Shown: in pieces, positions 28,101-36,066 of the stretch
How the letters are laid out: every line of letters starts with the position of its first letter
Numbering within the stretch: position 1 is the first letter of the stretch
Source of the DNA: Chryseobacterium sp. W4I1
Lineage (GTDB): Bacteria; Bacteroidota; Bacteroidia; Flavobacteriales; Weeksellaceae
DNA length: 64,000 nucleotides
Direction of reading: 5' to 3'
Assembly (NCBI RefSeq): GCF_030816115.1
Contig: NZ_JAUSXQ010000001.1
Coordinates: 1,178,001-1,242,000, forward strand
Position numbers and translations under genes: made by a program
Notes under the pieces: generated by a model
Database searches by the model: none
What the model saw: only the letters and a program-made list of their open reading frames with translations
What the model was told of the DNA's origin: nothing

Positions 28101-28821
28101 TGCGGGAAATGAAGCAAACAATGTAGCTGGGAATATTATTTTAAATTTTATAAGAAGTGATAAAGAAGGTCTTGGTAATTTTGTAAATAATGATTTTGAA
28201 AAATATGGATGGCATGTGATTGATGCAACAAGCCTTATAGATGCTTTAACTAAATTATCTTCATACCTAGGAAAAAGTACAGCAAATAATATCTATGTAA
28301 ATACACATGGCTTATTAAGTGAACGCTATGTTTATGATGAAAGCGGACAATTGATTTCAGACTTAAGTACTAGTGGTAGAAATGGATATAAAGTAGTAGG
28401 AGATACTGGCTTTTATACTACTAAAGATCAAATTTTAGGAAGTCATTTACAACAATATGTCACGGATAAAAGTAAATTATCATCTACTACACTAAAAAGT
28501 ATAGATGATTTTATTAGTGTTGTTAATTATGTGAAAATTGGTAAAAACCTGATTATGGGTTCATGTAAAACTGCACAATATGATGATCTTTTTGGTAATG
28601 GAATATCTTCAATTGTAAAATCCAGAGACATTTTTGTAAATAGAGATTATTCAAGTTTATGGCCTATTGGTGGGAAAATAAAGTTCGAAGATTTTACTGG
28701 CTTTAATCAAACTACCCATCAAAATTACATTAAAGGATGGGTACAGTATAGAGATGGTGCAGTTGTTCAAGAAAATTTTAATATAATAATGACAAAATAT
28801 GGAGTCAAAACAATTAAATAG
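25156..28821 (+). CDS. RHS polymorphic toxin with CHAT/caspase-like C-terminal domain
   Basis: 1221 residues. A signal peptide (ending FYSAQ) is followed by a DUF6443-type N-terminus (about 25-170, YFDSWGKPIQVIDIKG) and YD repeats. The RHS-associated core lies at about residues 820-983 ([51 protein letters not shown]). The variable C-terminus, about 984-1221, begins after [16 protein letters not shown]. In that part IYVNTHG (His1051) and LIMGSCKTAQ (Cys1137) resemble the His-Gly / Cys dyad of clan CD proteases (CHAT, caspase, gingipain). It overlaps the immunity candidate at 28799 by 23 bases. The core sequence is repeated in the downstream modules. The protease call is by motif only. Confidence 0.85.
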   Translation: MKKILNILGILFVTFYSAQTNLTDTENYIYSKTCLNDDCSKKSENVQYFDSWGKPIQVIDIKGSPTGKDVVGHIEYDAFGRKVKNYLPVPQAGTQNGLLYTSPLSNASAVYGSEKIYSESIVDSSPLNKVLQQIQAGTDWSSKPVNFTYEANAGGDVSKFTTVTSWENGATKSVLSNSGTYAAEKLSKNSVIDEDGNKTVEYKNAKGQVVLMRKFDGSTPVDTYYVYNEYSQLAFVLPPNAVNKPITDQLLDDFCYQYRYDGWNRQVEKKVPGKGWEYMVYDKADHLILTQDANMRQTGKWMLSKFDKLGRSVYTGIISGGSRTVLQNLINGLVITESRDAAGFTQNGMQVYYTNNYFTSDLNTVLSVNYYDTYPAGAPAIPSQIMGQNVLKPSGQSTTSRNTKSLPVASFVKNVEDDNWTQGYSWYDTNGRNIGSYSINHLGGYTNTESELDFAGMAKQTKVYHKRLKTDTEKIILQTYTYDSQNRLLMHKHKVDNNPEEILSQNVYNELSQVKSKKVGGTDAANPLQTMDYSYNIRGWLTKINDPTNLNGKLFGYEIKYTNPVYTNIAGGKYNGNIAEVDWKNASEDILKRYTYSYDTLNRLKDAVYTEPNSTTPFNNNFNEHVSYDISGNIATLKRNAFPVFGNTSTVVDDLVYQYTGNRLTKVIENALNDTGYEGGNNLISYDANGNMTDMKDKGIQEINYNELDLPKNLSITQTNPFGQASTANIDYLYRADGTKLRKTYSSFGGRGSTNIVRTTDYLDGFQYQQRDGGGICLTCRTETAFEEQAYAAKAVIGLPGAVMWVLDFVATAEGFYSFTENRYIYQYQDHLGNTRVSFAKNSVGVPEVTDTNNFYPFGLNHIGGNFSMSNFGSYYSYKYNGKELQETGMYDFGARMYMPDLGRWGVVDALAEQMRRYSPYNYAFNNPIRFIDPDGNSPRDTYGEHSAFNGDFDPNSSLSGYNGMGGSHGMYFANNDGGGFAAGNEANNVAGNIILNFIRSDKEGLGNFVNNDFEKYGWHVIDATSLIDALTKLSSYLGKSTANNIYVNTHGLLSERYVYDESGQLISDLSTSGRNGYKVVGDTGFYTTKDQILGSHLQQYVTDKSKLSSTTLKSIDDFISVVNYVKIGKNLIMGSCKTAQYDDLFGNGISSIVKSRDIFVNRDYSSLWPIGGKIKFEDFTGFNQTTHQNYIKGWVQYRDGAVVQENFNIIMTKYGVKTIK
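27613..28106 (+). repeat. RHS core segment duplicated in downstream modules (source copy)
   Basis: This stretch of the intact RHS gene is nearly identical to 29539-30035. Parts of it recur at about 31097-31222, 34296-34497 and 36420-36483. It ends exactly at the core/toxin junction. These are the segments where homologous recombination could swap the toxin tip of the intact gene for that of a displaced module. Confidence 0.85.
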
Positions 28822-29449
28822 GATAATACTATTATTAACTTTAACTTTTTCAATGAATTTATTTTCTCAAATGAAAATGATGGATATAGATGGGAAAAAG
28901 TTGACAATTAATTTGAAAAAAGAAAAGGGGGATATTATAAAAATAATTGAAAATAGAGATTTTAATGTTTTTTATCTTTTAGATAGAGAAAGATTTGATT
29001 TCGATAAGAAATTTCGAAATGTTGATTTAGTAAATTTAATCTTCTTTTCTAAAAAATATAACAAAGCAATTCTTACTATATTTAAGCAAAGCATTAATTA
29101 CAAAGGGAAATCTAATTATAATATAACTTTATATACAGGTTCTCATGATGAATATATGTTTCAGCCTTCAATGATTATATTAGATAAAAATTTTAACTAT
29201 GAATATCTAATGAAATATTACTATATGCCTTTACCAGATGATAAAAACATATACACTTCAGGTATTAAAATACAAGATAATAAAAATCGATGTAATATAA
29301 TAGAGTTTGATATAAAAGGAAATATAGTCTATGAAAATATAGATAATATTTTGAGTAATATTTCTAAAATACCTATAGATAATACTTTAAAAAATTGTGA
29401 TCCTATAATTTATGAAACGGATCTTAAAGATTTTTTCCGGAATAAATAA
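28799..29449 (+). CDS. Candidate exported immunity protein of the CHAT-like toxin
   Basis: 216 residues. It starts inside the last codons of the toxin gene in another frame (23-base overlap), the usual tight toxin/immunity coupling. The N-terminus (MESKQLNRIILLLTLTFSMN, then LFSQ) looks like a Sec signal peptide, so it should act in the periplasm or on the surface. The rest is AT-rich, lysine- and tyrosine-rich, with no family I know. An exported immunity protein fits a toxin with protease activity outside the cytoplasm. Function is assigned from position only. Confidence 0.6.
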   Translation: MESKQLNRIILLLTLTFSMNLFSQMKMMDIDGKKLTINLKKEKGDIIKIIENRDFNVFYLLDRERFDFDKKFRNVDLVNLIFFSKKYNKAILTIFKQSINYKGKSNYNITLYTGSHDEYMFQPSMIILDKNFNYEYLMKYYYMPLPDDKNIYTSGIKIQDNKNRCNIIEFDIKGNIVYENIDNILSNISKIPIDNTLKNCDPIIYETDLKDFFRNK

Positions 29450-29538
29450 TTAAATAAGATATGTTTTCACTACTTTAAGCCTATGCTTTAAACTAGTTAA
29501 TCTAAAAACCATCGCAACTAGCAGTGGTTTATATCTGG

Positions 29539-30677
29539 ACAGAAAACCGCTATATTTACCAGTACCAAGACCACCTTGGAAATACAAAGGGTAAGTTTTG
29601 CTAAAAACAGCGTAGGCGTTCCGGAAGTTACCGATACCAACAATTTCTATCCTTTTGGATTAAACCATATTGGAGGAAATTTCAGCATGTTCAATTTTAG
29701 AAGTTACTACAGTTATAAATACAACGATAAAGAACTTCAGGAAACAGGCATGTATGATTTTGGAGCAAGGATGTATATGCCGGATTTGGGACGTTGGGGT
29801 GTTGTAGATGCTTTGGCAGAGCAAATGAGAAGATATTCTCCGTATAATTATGTCTTTAATAACCCCATCAGATTTATTGATCCTGATGGAAACAGCCCCC
29901 GAGATACTTATGGAGAACATTCTGCATTTAATGGAGACTTTGATCCAAATTCTTCTCTATCGGGATACAACGGAATGGGTGGCTTCTCATGGAATGTACT
30001 TTGCAAATAATGATGGTGGTGGTTTTGCTGCGGGAGATACTTATGGCGAAGGACCTGATAATAATCCTAAACCAGGTACATGGCAATCTGTTAAAAATTT
30101 CTTTAGAAGTATCTTTGGAGGCGGTAAAGAAGGTGCTGGTATTACAACCCTTGCTATTGGAGCACAGATTACTAGAGTTGTTCAGATTGGAGAAGCCATT
30201 CAGATAACTACAGAAGTATATTATAGTGGTGCTGGTATTTTAGCTACTCGTGGTCTTTTGGCATTACCATTAATATTGAATGGAGATAACTCTCATGCAC
30301 GTGGTTATGATATACCACTTACAGGGACAACAGATATACCGACAGATGAACCGGAACAAAGAATAACATTATATAGAGGTGTTTGTGTAGGACACTATGA
30401 CTATAAAAATGCTATTAAAGGTATGGCTGTACCATTAGGGGGACATAGCGACCCAGGGTTACATAATTGGGGAGATACAGAAAGTGTTTTTACATCTTGG
30501 ACAACCAATATAAACGTTGCCCGTAGATTTGCAAATAAAAATGGATCAGGAGGTGTAATTTTATCAAAAGAATTTCCAATTCATCAAATTATACCAAGCC
30601 CTGATGAATCTAATGAACAAGAAATTTTAATACGTGGAATTGTTACAGGAGCATTTCCTTTCATGCAAAAAAGATAA
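29539..30677 (+). pseudogene. Displaced RHS C-terminal module B with ADP-ribosyltransferase-like toxin
   Basis: The first 497 bases copy the RHS core of the intact gene (27613-28106) with two one-base insertions, near 29586 and near 29984, that break the frame. There is no start or signal peptide. From about 30035 the frame stays open to 30677. It carries the linker GTWQSVKNFFRSIFGGGK and a toxin region with TLYRG, FTSWTTNINVARRFA and NEQEIL. These fit the Arg, Ser-Thr-Ser-like and Glu-x-Glu motifs of R-S-E ADP-ribosyltransferases. The toxin part itself looks intact and could be restored by recombination into the intact gene. Confidence 0.75.
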
Positions 30678-30680
30678 AAA

Positions 30681-31022
30681 ATGGAAACAACTAATATAGA
30701 TCAAATATCAACTTTGTTCCAAAATAATAACAATAATGATATGTATTTAATCATTTATGAATATTTGAGTAATGTATCAACATTGAAATATATCTTAATT
30801 GATAAAAATAAAGCTATTTCAATCTACAGTTTGCGAAGTGAAATAAATATTATGAATGATTCTAAAATTCTAGGTTACGATGAATTATTAAAAAACCTTT
30901 CAGATTATAATGGTGAAAAAGTAATAATTAGCAATTTCCAGTATAAAAATAATAGAATCACTATTTTTATTAGTGATAAAATGGACAAAGTTCTGGGAAT
31001 ATTAAATCAAAAAACTAATTAA
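30681..31022 (+). CDS. Candidate immunity protein of module B
   Basis: 113 residues, no signal peptide, so cytoplasmic. Four bases after the ART-like toxin frame. Very AT-rich, with Asn/Asp/Lys-rich composition and alternating short strands (YLIIYEYLSNVSTLKYILIDKN, KVIISNFQYKNNRITIFIS). No family recognised. The open frame, unlike the broken core of the toxin ahead, suggests selection on immunity. Assignment is by position and size. Confidence 0.55.
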   Translation: METTNIDQISTLFQNNNNNDMYLIIYEYLSNVSTLKYILIDKNKAISIYSLRSEINIMNDSKILGYDELLKNLSDYNGEKVIISNFQYKNNRITIFISDKMDKVLGILNQKTN

Positions 31023-31057
31023 CAACTCTGCTGGAGTGGAGTTGCTACCTTTTTTAG
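31022..31057 (+). terminator. Possible terminator after module B
   Basis: CAACTC and GAGTTG form a 6-bp stem with a T6 run a few bases beyond. It begins at the stop codon of the immunity gene. Weak stem. Confidence 0.4.
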
Positions 31058-31082
31058 AACAAAGGCTCTTATACTCTTTAAT

Positions 31083-31886
31083 TTGAGGAATGTTATATAT
31101 GGAGAACATTCTGCATTTAATGGAGACTTTGATCCAAATTCTTCTCTATCGGGATATAATGGCATGGGTGGATCTCATGGAATGTACTTTGCAAATAATG
31201 ATGGTGGAGGCTTTGCTACAGGAGATACTTATGGCGAAGGACCTGATAATAATCCTAAATCAGGTACATGGCAATCTGTTAAAAATTTCTTTAGAAGTAT
31301 CTTTGGAGATGGTAAAAAAAGCTCGGGTAGTTTAGTAATTGGCGATGTTGAAAGCATTTCCGCAGTTGATTATGATACTGATACAGTTACATTATTTGAC
31401 TTCGATGATAAGATTGGTTTACCTGCCAAGAAAACAATTTTAGGTAAAATATTGTCCATTATGAGCCCTCGTGAATGGGAAGACTCTCATGGACGATCTT
31501 ATCAAGTAAATTCTGATGGTAGAATTACTAATATAGCTCCTTTAATGGGGGATGTTCCATTTGGATTAAGTAGTATAAAAGGAGGATATAATATGACTTC
31601 AACTGCTGTAAGATCTGCCTTGACTGATAGGATTGGAAAAAGAGGATTTTTAGAGGTTGGATATCAATTTCAAAAGCATTTTGGAAGGGGAGGAAATTGG
31701 GCAATTCCACAAGGTCTAAGACAAAATCCTGCGATGTTTAATCTGGCAGGCTATGATACATTTAAAGAAATTTGGAGATCTCCAGGTTCATTTCAAAGGA
31801 TAGGAGGATTTATCGAAAAAAGGTTACCCGATGGAAGAGGTATACGATTACAAGAAAATTGGAAATTTAAAGGATTTTTAGATTAA
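31083..31886 (+). pseudogene. Displaced RHS C-terminal module C (toxin type unassigned)
   Basis: Open for 267 codons but with only a TTG as possible start, no signal peptide and no RHS core beyond [20 protein letters not shown]. It keeps the junction [16 protein letters not shown] and the linker GTWQSVKNFFRSIFGDGKK. The C-terminal toxin part has SPREWEDSHGRSYQV, a glycine-rich FQKHFGRGGNWAIPQ and ends IEKRLPDGRGIRLQENWKFK. The GRG(I/V)R ending reminds me of small RNase-type toxins of the BECR fold, but this is weak. The frame is clean, so it could be a live reserve tip. Confidence 0.6.
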
Positions 31887-31895
31887 AAAATAAAT

Positions 31896-32348
31896 ATGTT
31901 AATAGAAGTAATATTTAGAGGATTATTTTCTGCGTTGAATTTTAATTTCGTAGAAAAGATATTGTTAGACGCAAAAGAAGTACGTTTTAATGAACCTGAA
32001 ATCAACTCGAAAAAAGATTTTGAAGAAATGATTAATATAATTAATTCAAATTCTTACTTTGACTTGGTTATTAATACGAACCTTTTAGATATAAAAGGAA
32101 AGTTTATTCCAAGGGTATTTATTAATTTAGGACGAAATAATGACGAAGTTGAACTTTTATTTTTCTTTGATTTAAGGGATTTGGGGGAAACTAACTTCAA
32201 AACGAGTATTAATTATCTAAAAGATTGGGTAGAAGGATTTCAAAAGGAATATAATTTTAACTATTTTATTTGTCAGCCTGATAATGCGGATCAATATGAA
32301 TATTATTTTGATATTAATGGATACGGAAAATTATATAGTGATTATTAG
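31896..32348 (+). CDS. Candidate immunity protein of module C
   Basis: 150 residues, cytoplasmic, acidic. It starts 9 bases after the module C stop. It has mixed helices and strands ([53 protein letters not shown]). I do not recognise the family. Position and size fit an immunity protein for the module C toxin. It is followed by a strong terminator at 32382. Confidence 0.55.
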   Translation: MLIEVIFRGLFSALNFNFVEKILLDAKEVRFNEPEINSKKDFEEMINIINSNSYFDLVINTNLLDIKGKFIPRVFINLGRNNDEVELLFFFDLRDLGETNFKTSINYLKDWVEGFQKEYNFNYFICQPDNADQYEYYFDINGYGKLYSDY

Positions 32349-32381
32349 CTAATTTGGTCATATTTCAGATGTGTTGGTAAT

Positions 32382-32416
32382 AAAATATAGCGTTGATTTT
32401 CAACGCTATATTTTTA
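32382..32416 (+). terminator. Strong terminator after module C
   Basis: AAATATAGCGTTGA pairs perfectly with TCAACGCTATATTT around a 2-4 base loop and ends in T5. It follows the immunity gene and the short motif CAGATGTGTTGGTA. Confidence 0.85.
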
Positions 32417-32502
32417 GAAAGTAAATAAAAATTAAAAATTGAGTTGATTTAGATAACCAGAGCAAAAGAAAGAGGCTATCTAAATATTGAAGGTCATATG
32501 AG

Positions 32503-33693
32503 GTGTTTCACGTGTTGGTACAAGGTCAATATATTTACCAATACAAAGATCATGTAGGAAATACAAGGGCGAGTTTTGGAGAAAACGATGAAGGGATTGT
32601 TCAGGCTTTTGATGTTAATAATTTTTATCCGTTTGGACTGAATCATATAGGTGGTACATCTTATTCTAATTTTGGGAACTACTATAGTTACAAGTACAAT
32701 GGAAAAGAGCTTCAGAAAACCGGTTTCTATGATTACGGATGGAGGCAGTATATGCCGGATCTGGGAAGATGGAACGGGATAGACCAGTTGGCTGAAAATT
32801 ACCTTTCTACCAGTACCTATGCTTATGTAGCCAACAACCCTGTTTCTTATGCTGATGTAGATGGTAGATGGTTTAATCAGGATGGTACTATTGATACTTC
32901 GGGTAGAACGCCATATTTTACAACAGGTAAACAATATCAGAATTCATTTTTAGGAATAAGCCCCGGAGATGGCGGCGGCGGAAGCTATACACCGTTTGGA
33001 CAAACAGGAGCCTATGATGATCTAATGGCTGCTTTTAATGTTGGGGGAACAGGTGGGTTAGTCAACCAAAATGGCACTTTGAAATGGTGGACAGATTATG
33101 TAGATTCGGATTCAAATGTTACTGGAGTAGGAGAACTTAATATGCTGAAACTTTCTACTAGTTCAACAGAAATTTATTCTCCTTTAAGCCAAGGTAATAC
33201 ATTGCTTTCTTTTAATGGAGTATATATGTCTAGTTTGCCATATCGCAGATATATTGGCACTGCAAAACCAAGTTCACCATTTATCTATAGAGGAATAAGA
33301 TATTATGGGAATGGACAAACATTTTTAAAAACCAATAGTTTAATAAAAACTCAAAATCTTATTAGATTAGGTAAAGGTGTTGGTATTGGAACTGTACTTC
33401 TAGGGGGTATACTTGATTGGGGGTATGGAGTCCCAGAATATAGAATAAACCCTACTTCACCTAATGCTGTATCCCCACAAAAAGCATCTCTAAATACAGG
33501 TGTAGGGCTATATGGTTTAACAGGAGTAGGAACTATACCATCATTGTTATACTTTGGTTTGGATAATTTTTATCCTGGAGGTTTTAATGGTTATGTTAAT
33601 GATGTTGGATCAGCTCAAACCGAATTAGATAATGGATTTAATAATGCAGGCCCTTATAGAATTAACTTACTAGGAGCTCATGAACCTAAATAG
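32503..33693 (+). CDS. Displaced RHS C-terminal module from a third RHS lineage, membrane-type toxin
   Basis: 396 codons, open throughout. The core ([52 protein letters not shown]) differs clearly from the resident gene. The usable start is only a GTG inside the core, with no signal peptide, so it is probably not exported as it stands. The linker YTPFGQTGAYDDLMAAF leads to a C-terminus with two glycine-rich hydrophobic stretches (GKGVGIGTVLLGGILDWGYG, GVGLYGLTGVGTIPSLLYFG). These suggest a membrane-inserting toxin. The next gene encodes a membrane protein, as expected for its immunity partner. Confidence 0.65.
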   Translation: MFHVLVQGQYIYQYKDHVGNTRASFGENDEGIVQAFDVNNFYPFGLNHIGGTSYSNFGNYYSYKYNGKELQKTGFYDYGWRQYMPDLGRWNGIDQLAENYLSTSTYAYVANNPVSYADVDGRWFNQDGTIDTSGRTPYFTTGKQYQNSFLGISPGDGGGGSYTPFGQTGAYDDLMAAFNVGGTGGLVNQNGTLKWWTDYVDSDSNVTGVGELNMLKLSTSSTEIYSPLSQGNTLLSFNGVYMSSLPYRRYIGTAKPSSPFIYRGIRYYGNGQTFLKTNSLIKTQNLIRLGKGVGIGTVLLGGILDWGYGVPEYRINPTSPNAVSPQKASLNTGVGLYGLTGVGTIPSLLYFGLDNFYPGGFNGYVNDVGSAQTELDNGFNNAGPYRINLLGAHEPK

Positions 33694-33699
33694 AATTAA

Positions 33700-34063
33700 A
33701 TGAAATTTTACTATTTTTTATATTACAGTTTTTATAAATTTTGGGATTATTTTTCTAGTCCCAAAATGTTATCAGATTTTAAGTCTGTTATTACGATCGG
33801 ATTTATTAAAATATTAATTTTTTTGTCTTTTTTGTATTATACAGATACTGTTCTTTCCAAAATACAATTAATAATTATTGCACTTCTTTTTATAATCATT
33901 CCTAATATTTATTTATAATAATAAATGGAAAGAATATTTCAAAGAATTTGAACTTTATTCTGTGAAAAAGAAAAGAAAGTATTTTATGATAATTTTTTTC
34001 TGTGTTATTTTGGTTATTGTTAATTTCATAATATCATTGAATTACTTTTTATCCTTAGTGTAA
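33700..34063 (+). pseudogene. Frameshifted membrane immunity protein
   Basis: The first frame (33700-33918, 72 codons) has two hydrophobic segments (FKSVITIGFIKILIFLSFLYY, LIIIALLFIIIPNIYL) and then stops. In the next frame, reading through 33911-34063 gives NNKWKEYFKEFELYSVKKKRKYF and a further hydrophobic segment (MIIFFCVILVIVNFIISLNY) to TAA at 34061. Joined, they make a roughly 120-residue protein like small Bacteroidota membrane proteins often found after toxins. One indel near 33910-33920 explains the break. This is the only immunity candidate in the array that is broken. Confidence 0.6.
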
Positions 34064-34102
34064 GTTTTAAATAATGTAACTCAAGGTATTAAGTTCTTAA
34101 AG

Positions 34103-35258
34103 AAACATTATTATTCACTTTGCTTAAAGCATGAGGAATACAATATATTAACAGGAAATCCTGCTTACAATTATGGTTACAATGGAAAAGAACTGCAAAA
34201 GAAAGTGGCTACAGTGATTTTGGAGCCAGAATATACATGCCTGATTTAGGAAGATGGAGTTTATAGATCCATTAGCGGAGCAGCTGAGAAGGCATTCTCC
34301 GTATAATTATGCCTTTAATAACCCCATCAGATTTATTGATCCTGATGGAAACAGCCCCCGAGATACATACGGAGAACATTCTGCATTTAATGGAGACTTT
34401 GATCCAAATTCTTCTCTATCGGGATATAATGGCATGGGTGGATCTCATGGAATGTATTTTGCAAATAATGATGGTGGTGGTTTTGCGGCGGGAAATAATA
34501 CTAAAACTTTTGGAGATACACAGGCGTATAGAGATTTAATGTCAGGACGCACGAACAGTATAGCAAGCAGTAATGGTTATTTAACATATTGGACTGGAAC
34601 AATGAGCTCAAGTGGATCTTTAATAAATGGCGAGGCAAATGTAGAACTGGAGTTAGGAGTTGCTCATAGACAAATTATTGGAGATGGACCAGCATGGGAC
34701 GTGTATAAAGATATGCTTGATTGGGGGGCATCTACAATGGGAGGTGGATTTAAATATCTTGCTGATCAACGTACCTCTTTTTACAACAGTGGAAATTGGG
34801 TAGATAATTTAGGAAATGTAAGAAGTACTGCTTAAGCGGGTAGAGCTTTAGACTCCCAAATAGGTTTGAGAAGTAGTTATTTAAGAACTACAGCAATGTA
34901 TGGAAAATATGCCAATAGAGCAGGATATGTAGGATATGCGATTAGTGCTACACAAATCACTTATGGAGTTTATCAAGATGGTGGAAAATTCGGTGTTAGG
35001 GCTCAAGTAGCAACAGTAAATGTAGCCGGAGGGATGGCAGGAGCATGGATTAGAGCTGAAGCTGGATCTTGGATGGGCATGAAAGGTGGAGCAGCTATTG
35101 GTGTTTGGTTTGAAGGAGTCGGAGCAGTACCAGGCGCGGCAATTGGAGGATTAGTTGGTGGTATTATAGGAGGAATATTAGGAGGTGTGTATGGCGGAGA
35201 TTATGCTGAAGACTGGGCTAGTGGTATATTAAATAAACCTGATCATATAAAACAATAA
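34103..35258 (+). pseudogene. Displaced RHS C-terminal module D, glycine-zipper membrane toxin, interrupted
   Basis: It starts with degenerate RHS core (KHYYSLCLKHEEYN, then GNPAYNYGYNGKELQ), with frameshifts near 34200 and 34250. The core is clean from about 34254 ([18 protein letters not shown]) to the junction [16 protein letters not shown]. The linker is [14 protein letters not shown]. An in-frame TAA at 34833-34835 interrupts the frame; the same frame continues to 35258 with a glycine-zipper tail (GAVPGAAIGGLVGGIIGGIL), typical of pore-forming or membrane-inserting toxins. With the stop the killing end is lost. Confidence 0.75.
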
Positions 35259-35365
35259 ATTGATAGATATAATTAAATAAAAAATAGTAATATAAAATTA
35301 TATTATTATGTTAGTTCTCTACTGTTATTATATAAAAAAACAGTGAGTAAAATTTTAGAAAACTT

Positions 35366-35914
35366 ATGGAAAGAATTTGGAATTATGTGCATTATTTCAT
35401 TTATCAATTTGAGATCAAAGCAACATATCTTTTTAGATATATTTTAAATTTTATTTTTAGTCCTATTACTAAAATTAAATTTCTTAAAAAAGGTTTAGAG
35501 AGAAGAGGTAGTTCGTTTAAACATATTGATGATGTCGCCTTAGATTTATCTAATAACCCATTATATGGTAAAAGTATAACATTTGCAGGTATTCATATGG
35601 GAGGTTTAATAATTCTTATAGAATATGGATTATTCAATATTTTTCAGGCAATATTAGGGAGGTCATTAATACAATTTGTTTGGGAACCAGGGAACTCATA
35701 TAAATGGATATTTATAATAATTTTCTTAGCTATTCCTTGGATTGTCAATGAACAATTATTATTTAAAAATGATAAATATTTAAAATATTTTGACGAGTTT
35801 GATAAAGAACCTAAAGAAGTAAGACTTAAATGGGCTATGATTAGTTTTGGAATTATAATAGGGATTTTGGCCTTTTTTGTTTTAAGTTTTATTCTATTGT
35901 CAAGAATATATTAA
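35366..35914 (+). CDS. Candidate membrane immunity protein of module D
   Basis: 182 residues with about four hydrophobic segments (ATYLFRYILNFIFSPI, FAGIHMGGLIILIEYGLF, YKWIFIIIFLAIPWIV, MISFGIIIGILAFFVLSFIL). An intact frame after an interrupted glycine-zipper toxin. Immunity proteins of colicin-type pore formers are inner-membrane proteins that block the toxin in the bilayer, so topology fits the partner. No family recognised; assignment by position and topology. Confidence 0.6.
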   Translation: MERIWNYVHYFIYQFEIKATYLFRYILNFIFSPITKIKFLKKGLERRGSSFKHIDDVALDLSNNPLYGKSITFAGIHMGGLIILIEYGLFNIFQAILGRSLIQFVWEPGNSYKWIFIIIFLAIPWIVNEQLLFKNDKYLKYFDEFDKEPKEVRLKWAMISFGIIIGILAFFVLSFILLSRIY

Positions 35915-36009
35915 ATAAGGGCCAGCGATTAAATATTTTAAAGTGATCCTATTATTTCCATAATTAACTGCTATGAATATCGAATAAGTTAAAAACATTA
36001 AATTTAAAC

Positions 36010-36042
36010 AGCAAGAGTAGGTTATTCCTGCTCTTGCTTATT
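36010..36042 (+). terminator. Terminator between modules D and E
   Basis: AGCAAGAGTAGG and CCTGCTCTTGCT form a 12-bp stem with one G-T pair, followed by a T-containing tail. It ends the module D transcript, 96 bases after the immunity stop. Confidence 0.65.
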
Positions 36043-36066
36043 TAGTCCAAAAACTCAAATGGCAGC

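Noticed and set aside
27733..29920. Long minus-strand reading frames opposite the RHS core (27733-27993, 29660-29920)
   Set aside because: They are mirror images of the repeated plus-strand core and change together with it. The plus-strand protein has clear RHS motifs.
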